Assembly: GCA_012931725.1 (NCBI GenBank)
Contig: CM022945.1
Coordinates: 101,439,951 to 101,503,950 of the forward strand
Length of the DNA: 64,000 nucleotides
Source of the DNA: Litsea cubeba
Lineage: Eukaryota; Streptophyta; Magnoliopsida; Laurales; Lauraceae
Direction of reading: 5' to 3'
Numbering within the stretch: the stretch's first letter is position 1; every line of letters begins with the position of its first letter. The translations under genes and the position numbers were made by a program. Of the stretch, positions 22,822 to 32,607 are shown one piece after another. The notes beneath the pieces are model-generated. The model was given only the letters and a program-made list of their open reading frames with translations, made no database searches and was not told the DNA's origin.

Positions 22822-25677
22822 ATATGGCTAACTCTTTAATTAGGAGCTAAAATTGTTGGCTACTAATCCATATAAGCTTGTGAAGAGTTCTCACTTCTCA
22901 GTGAAATCAATGAATATTTTTCTCCTATCTTAAGTCGGTGAAATAACCATGAGTAAAGACTACTTGGAATCTGTAACGCGTGAAGACTCCATTGGCATGG
23001 CTTCAAGATGCGCCTGAAGACTCCACAGAATCTGCACATCAATCCACCCTCCATTGTTCTGAATCTGCATTAATATCTTTATGTACTTGTAGATCAACGC
23101 AAGTTATCTTTTACTATATTCAAATTTATGCTTCATAGTTAAAGAACAAGTAATTTGTTTCCTAACTATAATGACACCTATAGCATTTTGCACTTGCAGG
23201 ACAAAGCTAAGCATTATCATCAAAGGCCTATCACATTTATCTAAGGTGGATTTTGTGTTCTATTTTCTGCTCAATCCCATTTAAACCATGTCCCCACTCC
23301 CCATCACTCTACAATTTAGCATTTTTTTATTTCATTTTATTTTTCTAATGCTTCAATCCAAGTCATTGGTGGTCTTCCGTTTCTCCATGCTCCTTGCACT
23401 TGTTAGACTTCAATTCTCCATATTAGGATTGTTCTAAATCTTTTGTGTGTGTGTGTGAGCCCAAACCATATCAAACAACATTCTTTGATGTTATCTTCTG
23501 TTGAGACACAATTCTAACATTTAAGTAAAAAAATATGTGAACACACTTATAATTTTCTTCCAAGGGAACTTTGGGTAACCCGGGAATGGCGGGTGTGAGG
23601 GTGTTATCCGCAATGAGAATGGCCTTATCCTCCTCCCTTATTCGGGTCCAGCTGGGTTCCGTTCTAACAATAAGGCTGAATTGTTAGCATTGAAAATTGG
23701 CCTGTCGGAAGTCTCTACGCTGAATCCTCATCAGTTATTGGTTGAAGGAGACTCTGCCTGCACCATTTAGTGGGCATCTTTCATTCTTCTGCTCCATGGT
23801 ATCTGGCGGATATCATTGAAGAGGTGACCCAGCTGTCTAGGGCTTTGAATATTCTCCCATATCAGACGTTCGGCGAATGAGAAAGCGGACAAGCTTGCTA
23901 AAGAGGGAGTACCTAAGCCTTGATTGTTTTATGTTGTTAATTTGTATGTAGCTTTTTTGGGGATGCAGCCCAGCTTTTTTGGGGCTCTGGTTCTCCTTCT
24001 TTTGGTTGATTGCTCCCCCTTCTTTGTGGGGGTTTTTTGTTTCAGTATAGTTCTCTTATACTGTAAATTTTTTGAGCAATTAATAGTAACCCTTTTTTTT
24101 TTAATTCTTCCAAGGGAAATAGACCTTTTCATAGGAGAAAGGAAAATGGAGTTCATCTAGAAATTAAGAAAACATGAGCTTCTTGATGTTTTGAAGCAAA
24201 TGCAATAAAATGAAAAAAAAAAAAAAAAAAACTTCTTAACTGTATAAGAAATAAAAAATGACAAGAGTATGTAGCACAGTGGGCCTTAGGTGTATAAAAC
24301 AAAAAAGTGCAAACATTTTCATAATTTTTACCTCAAAATTAAGTGAAACACGCGATTTATAAGACTGCAACTTTTCCATTATCATTTGAATCGAAGAATC
24401 TGCCTCAAGCACAATCTTCTGCCCACGGACTATGAAGTAGTACTTATTGGGTTGCTCCTGAAGTGAAATTCCAAGAAAATCACGTGGAAACTCACCCGGA
24501 GCATTTGGATCTAGAAGACACCATAAAAGAAAATCAGTATCTAATTTAAGCTTGTTAACCATCATCAATGTCACACAAAGTTGGCAAATAGTAGAATGGT
24601 CTACACGACTACACTACGGTCTAAACAATGCATTTGGTGAACCCACTACAAATGGCACACGATGTTGAGATGTTTCCAACAAAGCAATCTCAATCGCAGC
24701 ATGAATGACCTAAAGGTTAAAAATGGATATTAGGAGAATAATATCATCAGTGAACAACATATCACTGAAAATAAATTATGCAGACAACATGTTATCTGAC
24801 ACCATTATTGGGCCAGCACTAAATCTTGGAGTTCAACTGTTATCAGAATCGGGCTTCTATCATGCTAGGGCCTTTATTTGGCTCTAGCCCTTATCAGGTG
24901 GACTGAAACCTCCCATAAACCATATCGTTCAAGCTCGGATCTAGGTTTCAGGGCCCATGAACACGAACTCAGTTCTGGCGCTTGAAATCCTTATTGAACC
25001 CAAACCCAAGCCCATGCGAACTGGCCTGATTTCAGCCCGTTGACATCCCTAGCACTCAGTTGTATCATTTTTATACATGTCCAACATACAATGCCTGAAA
25101 GCAAGTTCTAATACCATATATCACTAACTCAACCTTAGATGTTCATACCATTATACATTAAAGTTTAAACATATGCTAAAAACAATATCAACAAGTTACT
25201 AAACATTGTTATCTAACAATCGATATTGCATGCTAAGGTGCATGTCAACAGATAATGTCATCTTTTTTCTTTTTTCTTTTTCCATGGGTGTGTGCATCCA
25301 AGAGCACCCTTGAGTTTCCAAAGGGATTTTAGAGAGAGAAGTGTTCTCAAATTGCACCATGTGAACCCCTTTCTAGGGCCCACATTAATACATGCCAATC
25401 ATGTGGGAGAGGGTGGGGAATGGCAAGTTCTGGGAAAGACTAGGGTGTGCCAAAAATGGTCCCCATAAAATCATCCTGCCCCTTGGTTATGGGCCTAAAA
25501 AAATTGTCAATTTTCAGACTCCGGGAAAGTTTCATGCTATATCCAAGAGTGATTCAAAGTTTGATCAGTGTCTACTTGGGATGCTTGTCAATCCAGAAAA
25601 GGGAAGGGGGGGTAAGTGACTGAAGGATTTAGATATTTCACAAATGGACCCCACATAGGAGTTCCTGGCATCCTAAG

Positions 25678-25751
<74 letters not shown>

Positions 25752-28163
25752 GTGTGTGAGAGGGATAGGGAGAGATTCCCAATGGGGAATGATTGTGAGG
25801 CCCTCTTGAATACAAGCCAATCATGAAGAAAGGGTGGGAGAGGGTACATATACATTAAGGGTGCACCAAATGGTACCAATCAAATAATCCTAACCCTTAA
25901 TTTAGGAGCCTCAAACAGTAAAAGTTCTAAGCCATAAAGTGCAATCTTTTGTGATTGGATCCAAGAGTAGATATCAGTATGATGACTCTTATATTCAGTG
26001 CTATAAATATTCAGTGCTATATATATATATATATATATTGCAGCATGAGTTCCCAAAAGGTATTCGTAAGATGCTAAATCAGTTGTACGAGGATGTTCCA
26101 TTCTGGAACATGGCCTCCTTAGACTTTAGAGTACCACATTGTTGTGGGGCCTATCTAACCAAATTGAAATCTTTATAACAGAAGATATTCCCTTTGCTTG
26201 TTGTTTGAGATTTAAATAAATGCTTTGTAAACTGTATAGAACCCAAAGCATTTAAGATATCCATATAGAATCCAAAATTTAAACACTCTCTTTGGCATTC
26301 CTTTAAACCATGTTTTGAAAGGGATAGATTCTATATGCTTATTATTAAAGATATCAAAAATCCTTTCTAAACCATATAGAACCCAAAGCTTTTTTTTTTT
26401 TGAAAAAGTATAGAACTCAAAGCATTTAAGATAAACATTATAGAATCTGAATTCTATTCAAATTTTAAACATTTGCTTTGGCTTTCCTTTAAACCATGTT
26501 TTGAAAGGGATAGAATTCGATATGGTTTTGGAAGTTTGTTTGAAGTAATCCTTTTAAATCGTATAAGGTCTTCCTTCTTTGAATGGCTCTGAAAATTGCA
26601 GCATGTACCAAGTTCTTCAAACCCATCAATGAAAGCTATGATCACAGAGTTCTAATCATTGGTGGGAAGCCTCGGATGCTCATCTCAGCTGTGATGCCTG
26701 TCTAAGGGTTACCTTGTGCTTCTCAATTTCATTTATTCGAAAACAGTAATTTGTGCTTTAGGTGGTTTTTTTTTTTTTTTTTTCCATTCTATGTAGGGTT
26801 TAATGATCTTAGAGCAATTACGTGCTGAATTTTGATAAAGTTTGATGATGACAAGTGCAATATGACAGATATATTTGAAATGGGCGTAAATGTAACTGCG
26901 TGTTTCCTTATAAGGCCATCAATCTGTTACTAATCCTTAAACCGTAATCCCTATATTATACATCTTCCTTATACAGTCAACAATCTTCCACTAATCCTTA
27001 TACAATTTCCGAATCTTTTAAGATAAATATTTTATGGTTTCCTTATACCATTTTCAATCTTTACTAGTCCTTATACGGTTTCCTAATCTTTTAAGATAAA
27101 CCCTAAAGGAAAATCCCTTTACCTCTATCTTTAGAAAAATTAAAATAAATAAAAGTTAGTTTGGATTTTTTTATTTATTTACGTATAATTTGTTTTAAAT
27201 TCGTCTCCTCCTCGTATAGTGTCCATCTGATGTTTCCTTGTAAAATATGTGCAGTATCATGATTCATGGGTTGTTGCTTCCATTACAGGTGCAGGAGATG
27301 GACTTGTTTATATAGTTAGCTAACATGGAACAATTGCATGGTCGGATTGGGTTGAGTTATTTGGAGTGGAGTGAAAGGGGTTCTTCATAGAAGGAAGCTG
27401 TATAACAAAGATGATAAAAGATGATGTTAAAGATCAATGAAAGGTACTCTATTCTAGTGTTTGGATATAATGTGGACCAGTTGGATTCATTAGATCAGAC
27501 CTCTTCTCCTTATTAGACAACAACCTTAGAGAACTCAAAACCTCAAACCATTCTCAAGCAATAGAGAGCACAATGGCAGGCAACTGATATCCCTATAAGT
27601 TGAAGCACTAAACATGATTGATGATGATGATCACTGAGTCAATGGAGATGGGGATTCTCTAGATTTAAAAGTGGGCATTCATCATAACCACTAATTTAAT
27701 CGCCTCAAAGTTAAAACAAACTTAAAATTGTGATGATTCAATGGGTTCAAATTCTACTTCTAGAATCAATCTCGATGATTATAATAAAAATGTAAGGGTG
27801 AAAGCAAATTCAAAGTGGGAGATGAAAATCAAAATTTGCAATCAAAGACTCCTATGAAGAATGAAAAAAAAAAAAAAAAGAAGCAAAAAGCAAAGACCTC
27901 TCAACACGGGCTTGTAGAAAGTGAGGGTGGATTTCCAGCGTCCATCTTTTGTGCCGTTCATGCTCTCCACGCACTGCGACACTTCCGTAAGGATCTGGCT
28001 GTTGACGGTCGTTCCTGCGTTGGGTTGCCAGTGCAAGATCCTGCAAAAGCCTCCATCAAAATCAATCTCGACCGTCGATTTTCAAAAGCTCATCAGACCA
28101 AAACCACAAATCCAAAACCCTAGCGGGGGGGTGGGTTTGTATTTCATACCATTTCAGTGGCAT
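17136..28163 (-). CDS. MED20: Mediator of RNA polymerase II transcription subunit 20
   Basis: Nuclear co-activator subunit; in known Mediators MED20 sits in the head module with MED8 and MED18. Five coding exons on the minus strand: 28150-28163, 27898-28040, 24332-24510, 18648-18737, 17136-17360. Lengths of 14, 143, 179, 90 and 225 nt give 216 codons plus TAG, close to the usual ~220. Every junction is GT/AG and in phase. Motifs in order: MPLKW split by intron 1, HWQPNAGTTVNSQI, DGRWKSTLTFYKP, EQPNKYYFIVRGQ, VLEADSSIQMIMEKLQSYK, GFQYKLGDFKVRVGK, RGIVMEVEYLPIS, GLSDHYSSQHTAVQYATVM. The start is fixed by MPLKW and a GTATGA donor. The protein ends ATVRS-stop, and the last codons (GTAAGA) resemble a splice donor, so another C-terminal exon cannot be excluded. 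Introns are 109, 3387, 5594 and 1287 bp; the last three carry repeats or insertions, but every exon is intact, which suggests a working gene. Confidence 0.93.
17458..18297. mobile_element. TIR element in MED20 intron 4
   Basis: Bounded by the 10-bp direct repeat AGCATATGGA (17448-17457 and 18298-18307). Both ends carry GAAGCACGGATA in inverted orientation, and CGGATACG-type motifs are repeated near each end. The interior has a ~40-bp duplication around AGATGAACCCAGCCCC (17866 and 17906) and pyrimidine-rich runs but no transposase. A 9-10 bp duplication points to a Mutator-like or related element; superfamily uncertain. Confidence 0.7.
20840..21754. mobile_element. Hairpin-TIR element in MED20 intron 3, with nested LINE
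   Basis: Left end GGCCAAGGCTCTCCTAAGCT and right end (reverse complement) GGCCAGCTCTCCTAAGTTGC continue into self-complementary CCTAAGC...GCTTAGG blocks, as in the MITE at 7372. Flanks are TA-rich on both sides. The body is interrupted by the RTE LINE fragment at 20930-21478; without it the element is ~370 bp. No transposase. Confidence 0.65.
20930..21478 (-). pseudogene. RTE-type LINE 3' end
   Basis: Non-LTR retrotransposon remnant. The minus strand encodes the C-terminal part of an RTE-clade polyprotein: VRPALLYGSECWAVK, RMLRWMCGI, ENRLRWFGHV, then after a frame break AYMDLMEDMALNRFDW. It is followed by the GTGGGAAAAGGCTTGG 3' UTR and a (TTTGG)n-like microsatellite tail (20930-20965), which is how RTE elements end instead of in poly(A). 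The endonuclease and RT catalytic core are absent, so this is a 5'-truncated insertion. It lies inside the hairpin-TIR element. Confidence 0.82.
21827..22384 (-). mobile_element. Non-autonomous Helitron in MED20 intron 3
   Basis: On the minus strand the 5' end is TCTATATAATAACGGAGCTC (from 22384, preceded by A at 22385). The 3' end has a hairpin (GTGCC...GGCAC, 21839-21859 region) followed by CTAG (21830-21827) and T at 21826. TC start, 3' hairpin, CTRR end, insertion between A and T and lack of target duplication are the Helitron hallmarks. The 5' end matches that of the element at 61453-62081. The 558-bp interior has no Rep/helicase sequence; it contains a GGGATGGCAA repeat at 22115 and 22170. 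Confidence 0.75.
22566..22604. repeat. (CT)n microsatellite
   Basis: About 19 uninterrupted CT units immediately left of a short TA run and the MITE at 22617. Confidence 0.97.
22617..22758. mobile_element. MITE with hairpin TIRs, MED20 intron 3
   Basis: A 142-bp element with ends GGGAGATGCTCCTATGAGAG and, in reverse complement, GGGAGATGCTCTTATCTCAC. Inverted similarity runs ~50 bp through TAAGGTGGG, with a small indel that removes the AGATGCTC hairpin from the right end. TA-repeat sequence borders both sides (ATATATA, ATATATAT). The same family is cut by the window start at 1-47. Confidence 0.78.
22786..22821. repeat. (GAT)12 microsatellite
   Basis: Twelve GAT units preceded by AAGCTTT. GAT tails of this kind can terminate RTE LINEs, but no LINE 3' sequence is recognisable here. 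Confidence 0.95.
23569..24104 (+). pseudogene. LINE tail with decayed RNase H domain, 14-bp target duplication
   Basis: Flanked by perfect 14-bp repeats TTCTTCCAAGGGAA (23555-23568, 24105-24118). The plus strand encodes a decayed plant-type RNase H: GNPGMAGVRGVIRN, NNKAELLALKIGL, LLVEGDSACTI, then stops, and NEKADKLAKEGV near 23878-23912. A 3' UTR follows and ends in a T run (24092-24102). It is 5'-truncated, beginning inside the RNase H domain. It belongs to a different L1-type subfamily from the LINE at 12505-14499, judging by the RNase H sequence. Lies in MED20 intron 3. Confidence 0.82.
25681..25749. repeat. (CT)34 microsatellite in MED20 intron 2
   Basis: An unbroken CT/GA run of 69 bp. 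It creates long open frames of alternating Arg-Glu or Ser-Leu, which should not be taken as genes. Confidence 0.98.
26223..26524. repeat. Diverged ~115-bp direct repeat in MED20 intron 2
   Basis: The blocks 26223-26338 and 26401-26524 share GTATAGAACCCAAAGCATTT and CCTTTAAACCATGTTTTGAA in the same order and orientation. Non-coding. The rest of intron 2 (24511-27897) has a run of degenerate ~60-bp units with CCTTATACNNTTTCCTAATC between 26900 and 27110, and nothing recognisable as a gene. Confidence 0.6.
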
Positions 28164-28214
28164 TGTTCCGCGAGAGTCGAAATGAGAAAAAGCGTGCAGG
28201 TTTCAAGAAGGCAG

Positions 28215-28226
28215 TGTTTTATAAAT
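28215..28226 (-). promoter_or_regulatory. Possible TATA element of MED20
   Basis: The minus strand reads ATTTATAAAACA 52-63 nt upstream of the MED20 start codon, at a workable distance for a short 5' UTR. The A/T-rich context makes chance occurrence possible. Confidence 0.35.
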
Positions 28227-29504
28227 ATTTTTTTTCAAATGACATTTTTCAAAATAAAAAAAGAATTTTACCTGAAAAAGACATTAGAGTCCACTAACCA
28301 AAAGAGCTACTCATAGTTTTGACACAACAAAATCAGTATTCCCACCAGAATATTCATTTTTTTTTACCTTTTTTCAATAACTGACGACGTCGTCGCTTAA
28401 TATCGAGAGTTAGTGTCGACGTCGTTGCTAATTCGTTAAATCTGCATCTTCTCCGATCTTTATTATCTAAGATTACTGGTTTTCTGTACCAAAATGAATC
28501 AGAACATAACTCTCCCCAACATTGAATATTCTTTGTGGAGGTTGTTGATCTTCACAACGAGGTAGGCATGACACAATTTGACATTCTTTCATGTGTTATC
28601 TAACATAGAGCCTTTATCTTTGTTGAATGATTATTTATGGATGGCTAAATCATCAAGGTAAGGACCTTTTGATGAAGAAGGAAATGAAACCGCCAGAGAA
28701 AGGGGAAAAACAATGGGAGGAATAAGGGGAAAATGGGGAAATGGGGTTTCGGGCGATTTATATCGGTTTGAATTAGTGGCCATCTATGGTCTTTTTTTTT
28801 TTTTTTGTAGTTTTCTCAAATAAGAAAGGAAGAAGAGGGAGAAAATCACCTAGACTTTGTGAAAGCCAAAAAAAAGGCCCTTAAACTTCAATACTGCCCA
28901 AAAATGCACCAAATAGGAATATCTCCACTCAAGATATAAAAAAGAGATAGACTTTCCTTGCATTTGAATTACTAGGGTGATTGTTATGGTATTCATTTCC
29001 ATTTCCCTCCTTTAAATTCATTTTATTTATGGATCATCTTTGATAATCACCTTTTTTTCTTTATTTTTAATATTTTCTTCGAGAAATTCAACTTCATGAA
29101 ACATATCCGACTAACAACACGATTTTAGTTTTTAGTTTTTTTTTTTATATATATAAACCCCTTCAAGGTTTTGCTAGGTCCATGTGGATTCAATATTTAA
29201 TGATATATTTTTGCTTTTTTATTAATACGTTCTATGCCCCAAAATTTAGTAGCTTTGCGGACACCATAAGTTTTTAGTTTTTAGAGTGAGATGACACTTT
29301 TGCTTGTTTCTTATCTTTATATGCACAATTTCAAAAGTTTGGACTTATGTTTTTTCTAAATCTCGTAAAATTGACAGCTAAGACAATACACGTAGTGGGG
29401 GAGAGTAACATTACATAAATCCACTTTTTTTTATCAATACGTGGCTATTTTAAAGCCAAATCGGTCACAATGACAATTTAACATTTGCAGTCATAATTGA
29501 TTAT
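28227..29504. other. Intergenic, no gene seen
   Basis: Upstream region of MED20, A/T-rich. Near 28846-28890 the string AAAATCACCTAGACTTTGTG with AAAGCCAAAAA resembles the inner TIR of the foldback element at 9340-11341, suggesting a decayed relative. A small palindrome-like GACGACGTCGTC lies at 28383-28394. Confidence 0.4.
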
Positions 29505-29734
29505 GAGGAATTTACCCATAAAATCCCTCTAGGACCGCATACGTTACAACGGGACCCAAATTATTGTTCGATACGGGAGAGATCCTCGTATGGACTTTTC
29601 TTCTTTTTTTTTTTTTTTTGTCGTTTTGCAATATGGTCGATATCGACCATTTTGCGGGAACCCAAAAAGAAAATGGGTTTGGGGAGGAGGAGGGAGAAGA
29701 GTGGTCGATATCGACCATAAAACTGTCCTCTTTA

Positions 29735-29880
29735 ATTGTCGTTATCGACAACATAACTGAAACACAAAAAATACAGTCATTGTCAGTATCGACCACTTTT
29801 ATTGTCGATATCGACAACATAACTGAAACCCAAAAAATACAGTCATTGTCAGTATCGACCACTTTTATTGTCGATATCGA
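29735..29880. repeat. 66-bp tandem repeat, 2.2 units
   Basis: Units start at 29735, 29801 and 29867 (partial), each ATTGTCG(A/T)TATCGAC followed by AACATAACTGAAAC and GTATCGACCACTTTT. The repeat lies inside the foldback element and multiplies its GATATC palindromes. Confidence 0.92.
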
Positions 29881-30673
29881 CCACTTTAAAACAAAAGCAA
29901 AAAAAAAAAAAAGATGATGGCACAGATCAGTGCTCCGTTTGTATATGCAAAGACATTTCCATCAAATCTCATTCCATCTTCCATCCCATGCAATTTTCAC
30001 TTGATTGGTTTCTTGCATTTTCATTTGCATTCCATATCAATCTCAATGAACTCCACCCAAACAAACCCATAGCCATCACAGACCATCAAAAGCTTCTTTA
30101 GTACACAGTGATCATAAAAAACACAAAGTGGCCCAGAAATGAAACTCCATGAAAATGCCTCCCAGAAACAAACCCAGACTTTTCTCCTCAAATGAAATCC
30201 ATGGAAATGCCTCAAAAACCCTTCTTCTTCATTAAATTTTCATGGAATCTCAATCTCAACCAAACCGTTGATTTGCTTCAAAACAACCTTTAGTTGGGCC
30301 TCCAACCATGATGATAGCAACGACTATATCGTTCCAACTGCCCATATCGTCGTGTCAAACAATAACCAGAGAATTAGGATTGGGTTTTGGAATTTTGCTG
30401 CTCGAGGGCCTTGATTCATCATGCTCAGGTGAAGGAGTATCAAACTGGGCTCTCCGATTTGGGGTTTATCCTCATCTTAAAAAAAAAAAAACAAATTTTA
30501 CAAAATATGAGACTAGGGTTTTGAAATGGGGAACATTTAGATTTGGGGAAATTACAAAAGTTGTAGCACCTAACCTGAAGAATCGTGGACTTCATCTTCT
30601 TCTTCGAGATACTGGGGTTTCTGCCAGACAAGATCTTCATCTACAACGCGAACTCTAACATTGATGACTTTGG

Positions 30674-30727
30674 CTTCCTCCTCCTCCTCCTCCTCCTTCT
30701 TCTTCTTCTTCTTCTTCTTCGTCTTCT
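30674..30727. repeat. (CTC)n(CTT)n microsatellite
   Basis: A run of CTC units followed by CTT units. On the minus strand it yields a run of ~17 arginines in one frame, an artefact of the repeat. Confidence 0.95.
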
Positions 30728-31368
30728 TGGATTCCTTATTATGATGATCTTCGCTAGGGTTTTGATATCTCTTAAGGTATTCTTTGAGGGAGACTGATGT
30801 GGAAGCCGAAGTAGAAGAAACTGGAACAGAGCGATTCCTCCCATCTTCTCCATCCTGAAAAACCTAATTTTTATTTGGGTTCCCGCAGAATGGTCGATAT
30901 CGACCATAAAAGTGGTCGATATCGACCATTCGCTAAAAGACAAAAAAAAAAAAAAAAAAAACGCACATGTAGAGCCTTATTCGTGTCTATGGTAAATACG
31001 ACACCTCCGAAGTGGTATAGGATCCTATGAGACCCTACCAGGTAAATTCCTCATTGATTGATTATAATTAGCACAGTCCATGCACAACCGACCATTAGGT
31101 TGATAAGAGTTTAAAAAATATATGATTAGGCTTAGTAATACATCCTTGTATTATTAATTTAATACCTTTTATTTCCAAAAAATAAGTAGTTGTGGCGAAA
31201 ATGGACAACTACAGTGGGGTTTGTGATTTTTCTTAACAAAAACGAAAGTTTTGCGTTTCGCCCTTTATCTATATTACTAAAGGGATGTATAAACTTCATG
31301 AGAATTCCTGAAGGAGGACACCTGGCATGTCTTGGAGAGGGACACGTGGCAGCAGCCAGCCATAATTG

Positions 31369-31715
31369 CTCAACCATAATTATCTTAAAACCTCTCCATA
31401 ATTATCCTAAAATCTCTCAATCTATTACCAACCATAATTATCCTAAAACCTCTCCATAATTATCCTAAAATCTCTCAATCTATTACCAACCATAATTATC
31501 CTAAAATTTCTCCTTCCTCAACCATAATTATCCTAAAACCTCTCCATAATTATCCAAAAAAAAAATCTCTCAATCTATTACCAACCATAATTATCCTAAA
31601 ACCTCTCCATAATTATCCAGAAGTCTCTCAATCTATTACCAACCATAATTATCCTAAAACCTCTCCATAATTATCCCAACCATAATTATCCTAAAACCTC
31701 TCCATAACATCTCTC
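31369..31715. repeat. ~58-bp tandem repeat, about 6 units
   Basis: Units combine ACCATAATTATCCTAAAACC, TCTCCATAATTATCC and TCTCAATCTATTACCA, with some units shortened. Recurring starts lie near 31369, 31430, 31488, 31585, 31641 and 31678. The array lies in the 5' third of the Helitron. Confidence 0.88.
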
Positions 31716-32342
31716 CATAAACCCATACTCCTAAAACTCATATACATGTCTTCTATCTCCATCTCTCTCTTCAAGTCCTAAAACCCATATGCACGTCTTC
31801 TCTCTTCAAGGTCAGTTCTAATTTTCCATTTCCTTTTAATGTTTAAATCCCTGAGCTAGAAATGCATGTAGCCCACTCCATGATGTTTTTTTGATCGATG
31901 ACCTGTGGGCAACACATGTTGCTTTGGGGAGGATGAAATAATAGAGGACAGGGCTGGTCATGGGCATGGACCCCTTCAGGCCAACACATACTGAATTTGG
32001 CTCAACCTGTTCAGGCCAACACATACTGAATTTGGCTCAATTGGGCTGAATAGAGCACGTCCTCTTTTTTTTTTTTGTCTTGATAGATAAATATGATCGT
32101 TCGATGGCTATGCTTATTTCACAACCCAGTTAGAGAGCCCGCTGGCCTTGGCTAATGCCCCACGATTGACTGCACACTTTTTTTTTGTTAAGTCATTGAA
32201 ATTGTGGGTCATTGATCTAGGAGTTAGGATGATCAAGTGGGCTCCAATCTGAAACTCCTCTTGCTCGGTAATTTAGTAGTTGGAAATGTGCATGTTTGCT
32301 CCCTCTAAGTATCTCATCATATTCAACCACAAAAAGAAGAAT

Positions 32343-32561
32343 ATACAGTTGGTTGTAGAGATCTTGACATGGTGCCCTTTCCATATAGAGATGCATGAGT
32401 CTGCCACTGTTGCATACTTGAAGAAGGCCATTAACCAACAGGAGGCATTAGATGAAGCTAAGCTCATTCTAGTGCTCAAAGAGGGCATCTTTTTGCACGA
32501 TGGTGATCGTACCCCGGCTGACTATGGTGTTGGAGATGGGTGCCACATTTATCTTTTTTTT
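32343..32561 (+). pseudogene. Ubiquitin-like domain fragment
   Basis: A 73-residue open segment resembles a ubiquitin fold: a first beta strand (IQLVVEIL), HESATVAYLKKAINQQE at the strand 2/helix 1 position, LILVLKEG, then DGDRTPADYGVGDGCHIYLF, which matches the (D/E)-DRTLADY-hydrophobic ending of ubiquitin-like domains. There is no upstream start in good context, no conserved C-terminal di-glycine, and the frame runs on into Helitron sequence. It looks like a captured gene fragment. The source family (ubiquitin-like domain protein versus other UBL) cannot be named. Confidence 0.5.
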
Positions 32562-32607
32562 TACTGTGCATTTGGTGGTTTCGTGGTTATCCACGGGGTT
32601 TTGCTAG

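Larger units (their letters stand above)
29505..31052. mobile_element. Second Mutator-like foldback element
   Basis: Ends are GAGGAATTTACC on the left and its complement GGTAAATTCCTC on the right; inverted similarity extends ~150 bp (GTCGTTTTGCAATATGG side against CCATTCGCTAAAAGAC side). Flanks are ATTGATTAT (29496-29504) and ATTGATTGATTAT (31053-31065), which fit a 9-bp duplication with a later 4-bp expansion on the right. Perfect palindromes centred on GATATC occur at 29633-29650, 29702-29717, 29802-29817, 30890-30907 and 30913-30928 (core GGTCGATATCGACC). The interior (29920-30860) is non-repetitive with a CTC/CTT microsatellite and may be captured host sequence, but I recognise no gene in it. 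No transposase. Confidence 0.72.
31268..32607 (+). mobile_element. Non-autonomous Helitron with ubiquitin-like insert
   Basis: 5' end TCTATATTACTAAAGGG (preceded by A at 31267). 3' end with hairpin CGTGG-TTAT-CCACG (32582-32595) followed by CTAG at 32604-32607 and T at 32608. This gives 1340 bp inserted between A and T without duplication. It contains a ~58-bp tandem repeat (31369-31715) and a fragment encoding a ubiquitin-like fold (32343-32561). No Rep/helicase. Other plant Helitrons are known to carry host gene fragments; that this one does is inferred from the coding pattern. Confidence 0.7.

Noticed and set aside
25588..25824. Open frames rich in alternating Arg-Glu
   Set aside because: They are read-through of the (CT)34 microsatellite in a MED20 intron; no conserved sequence beyond the repeat.
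30641..30943. Frame with ~17 consecutive arginines
   Set aside because: Produced by the CTC/CTT microsatellite inside the foldback element; flanked by GATATC palindromes, not by a gene structure.
31369..31715. Regular repeat array considered as CRISPR-like
   Set aside because: Units are contiguous without unique spacers and lie in a plant Helitron; it is a minisatellite.
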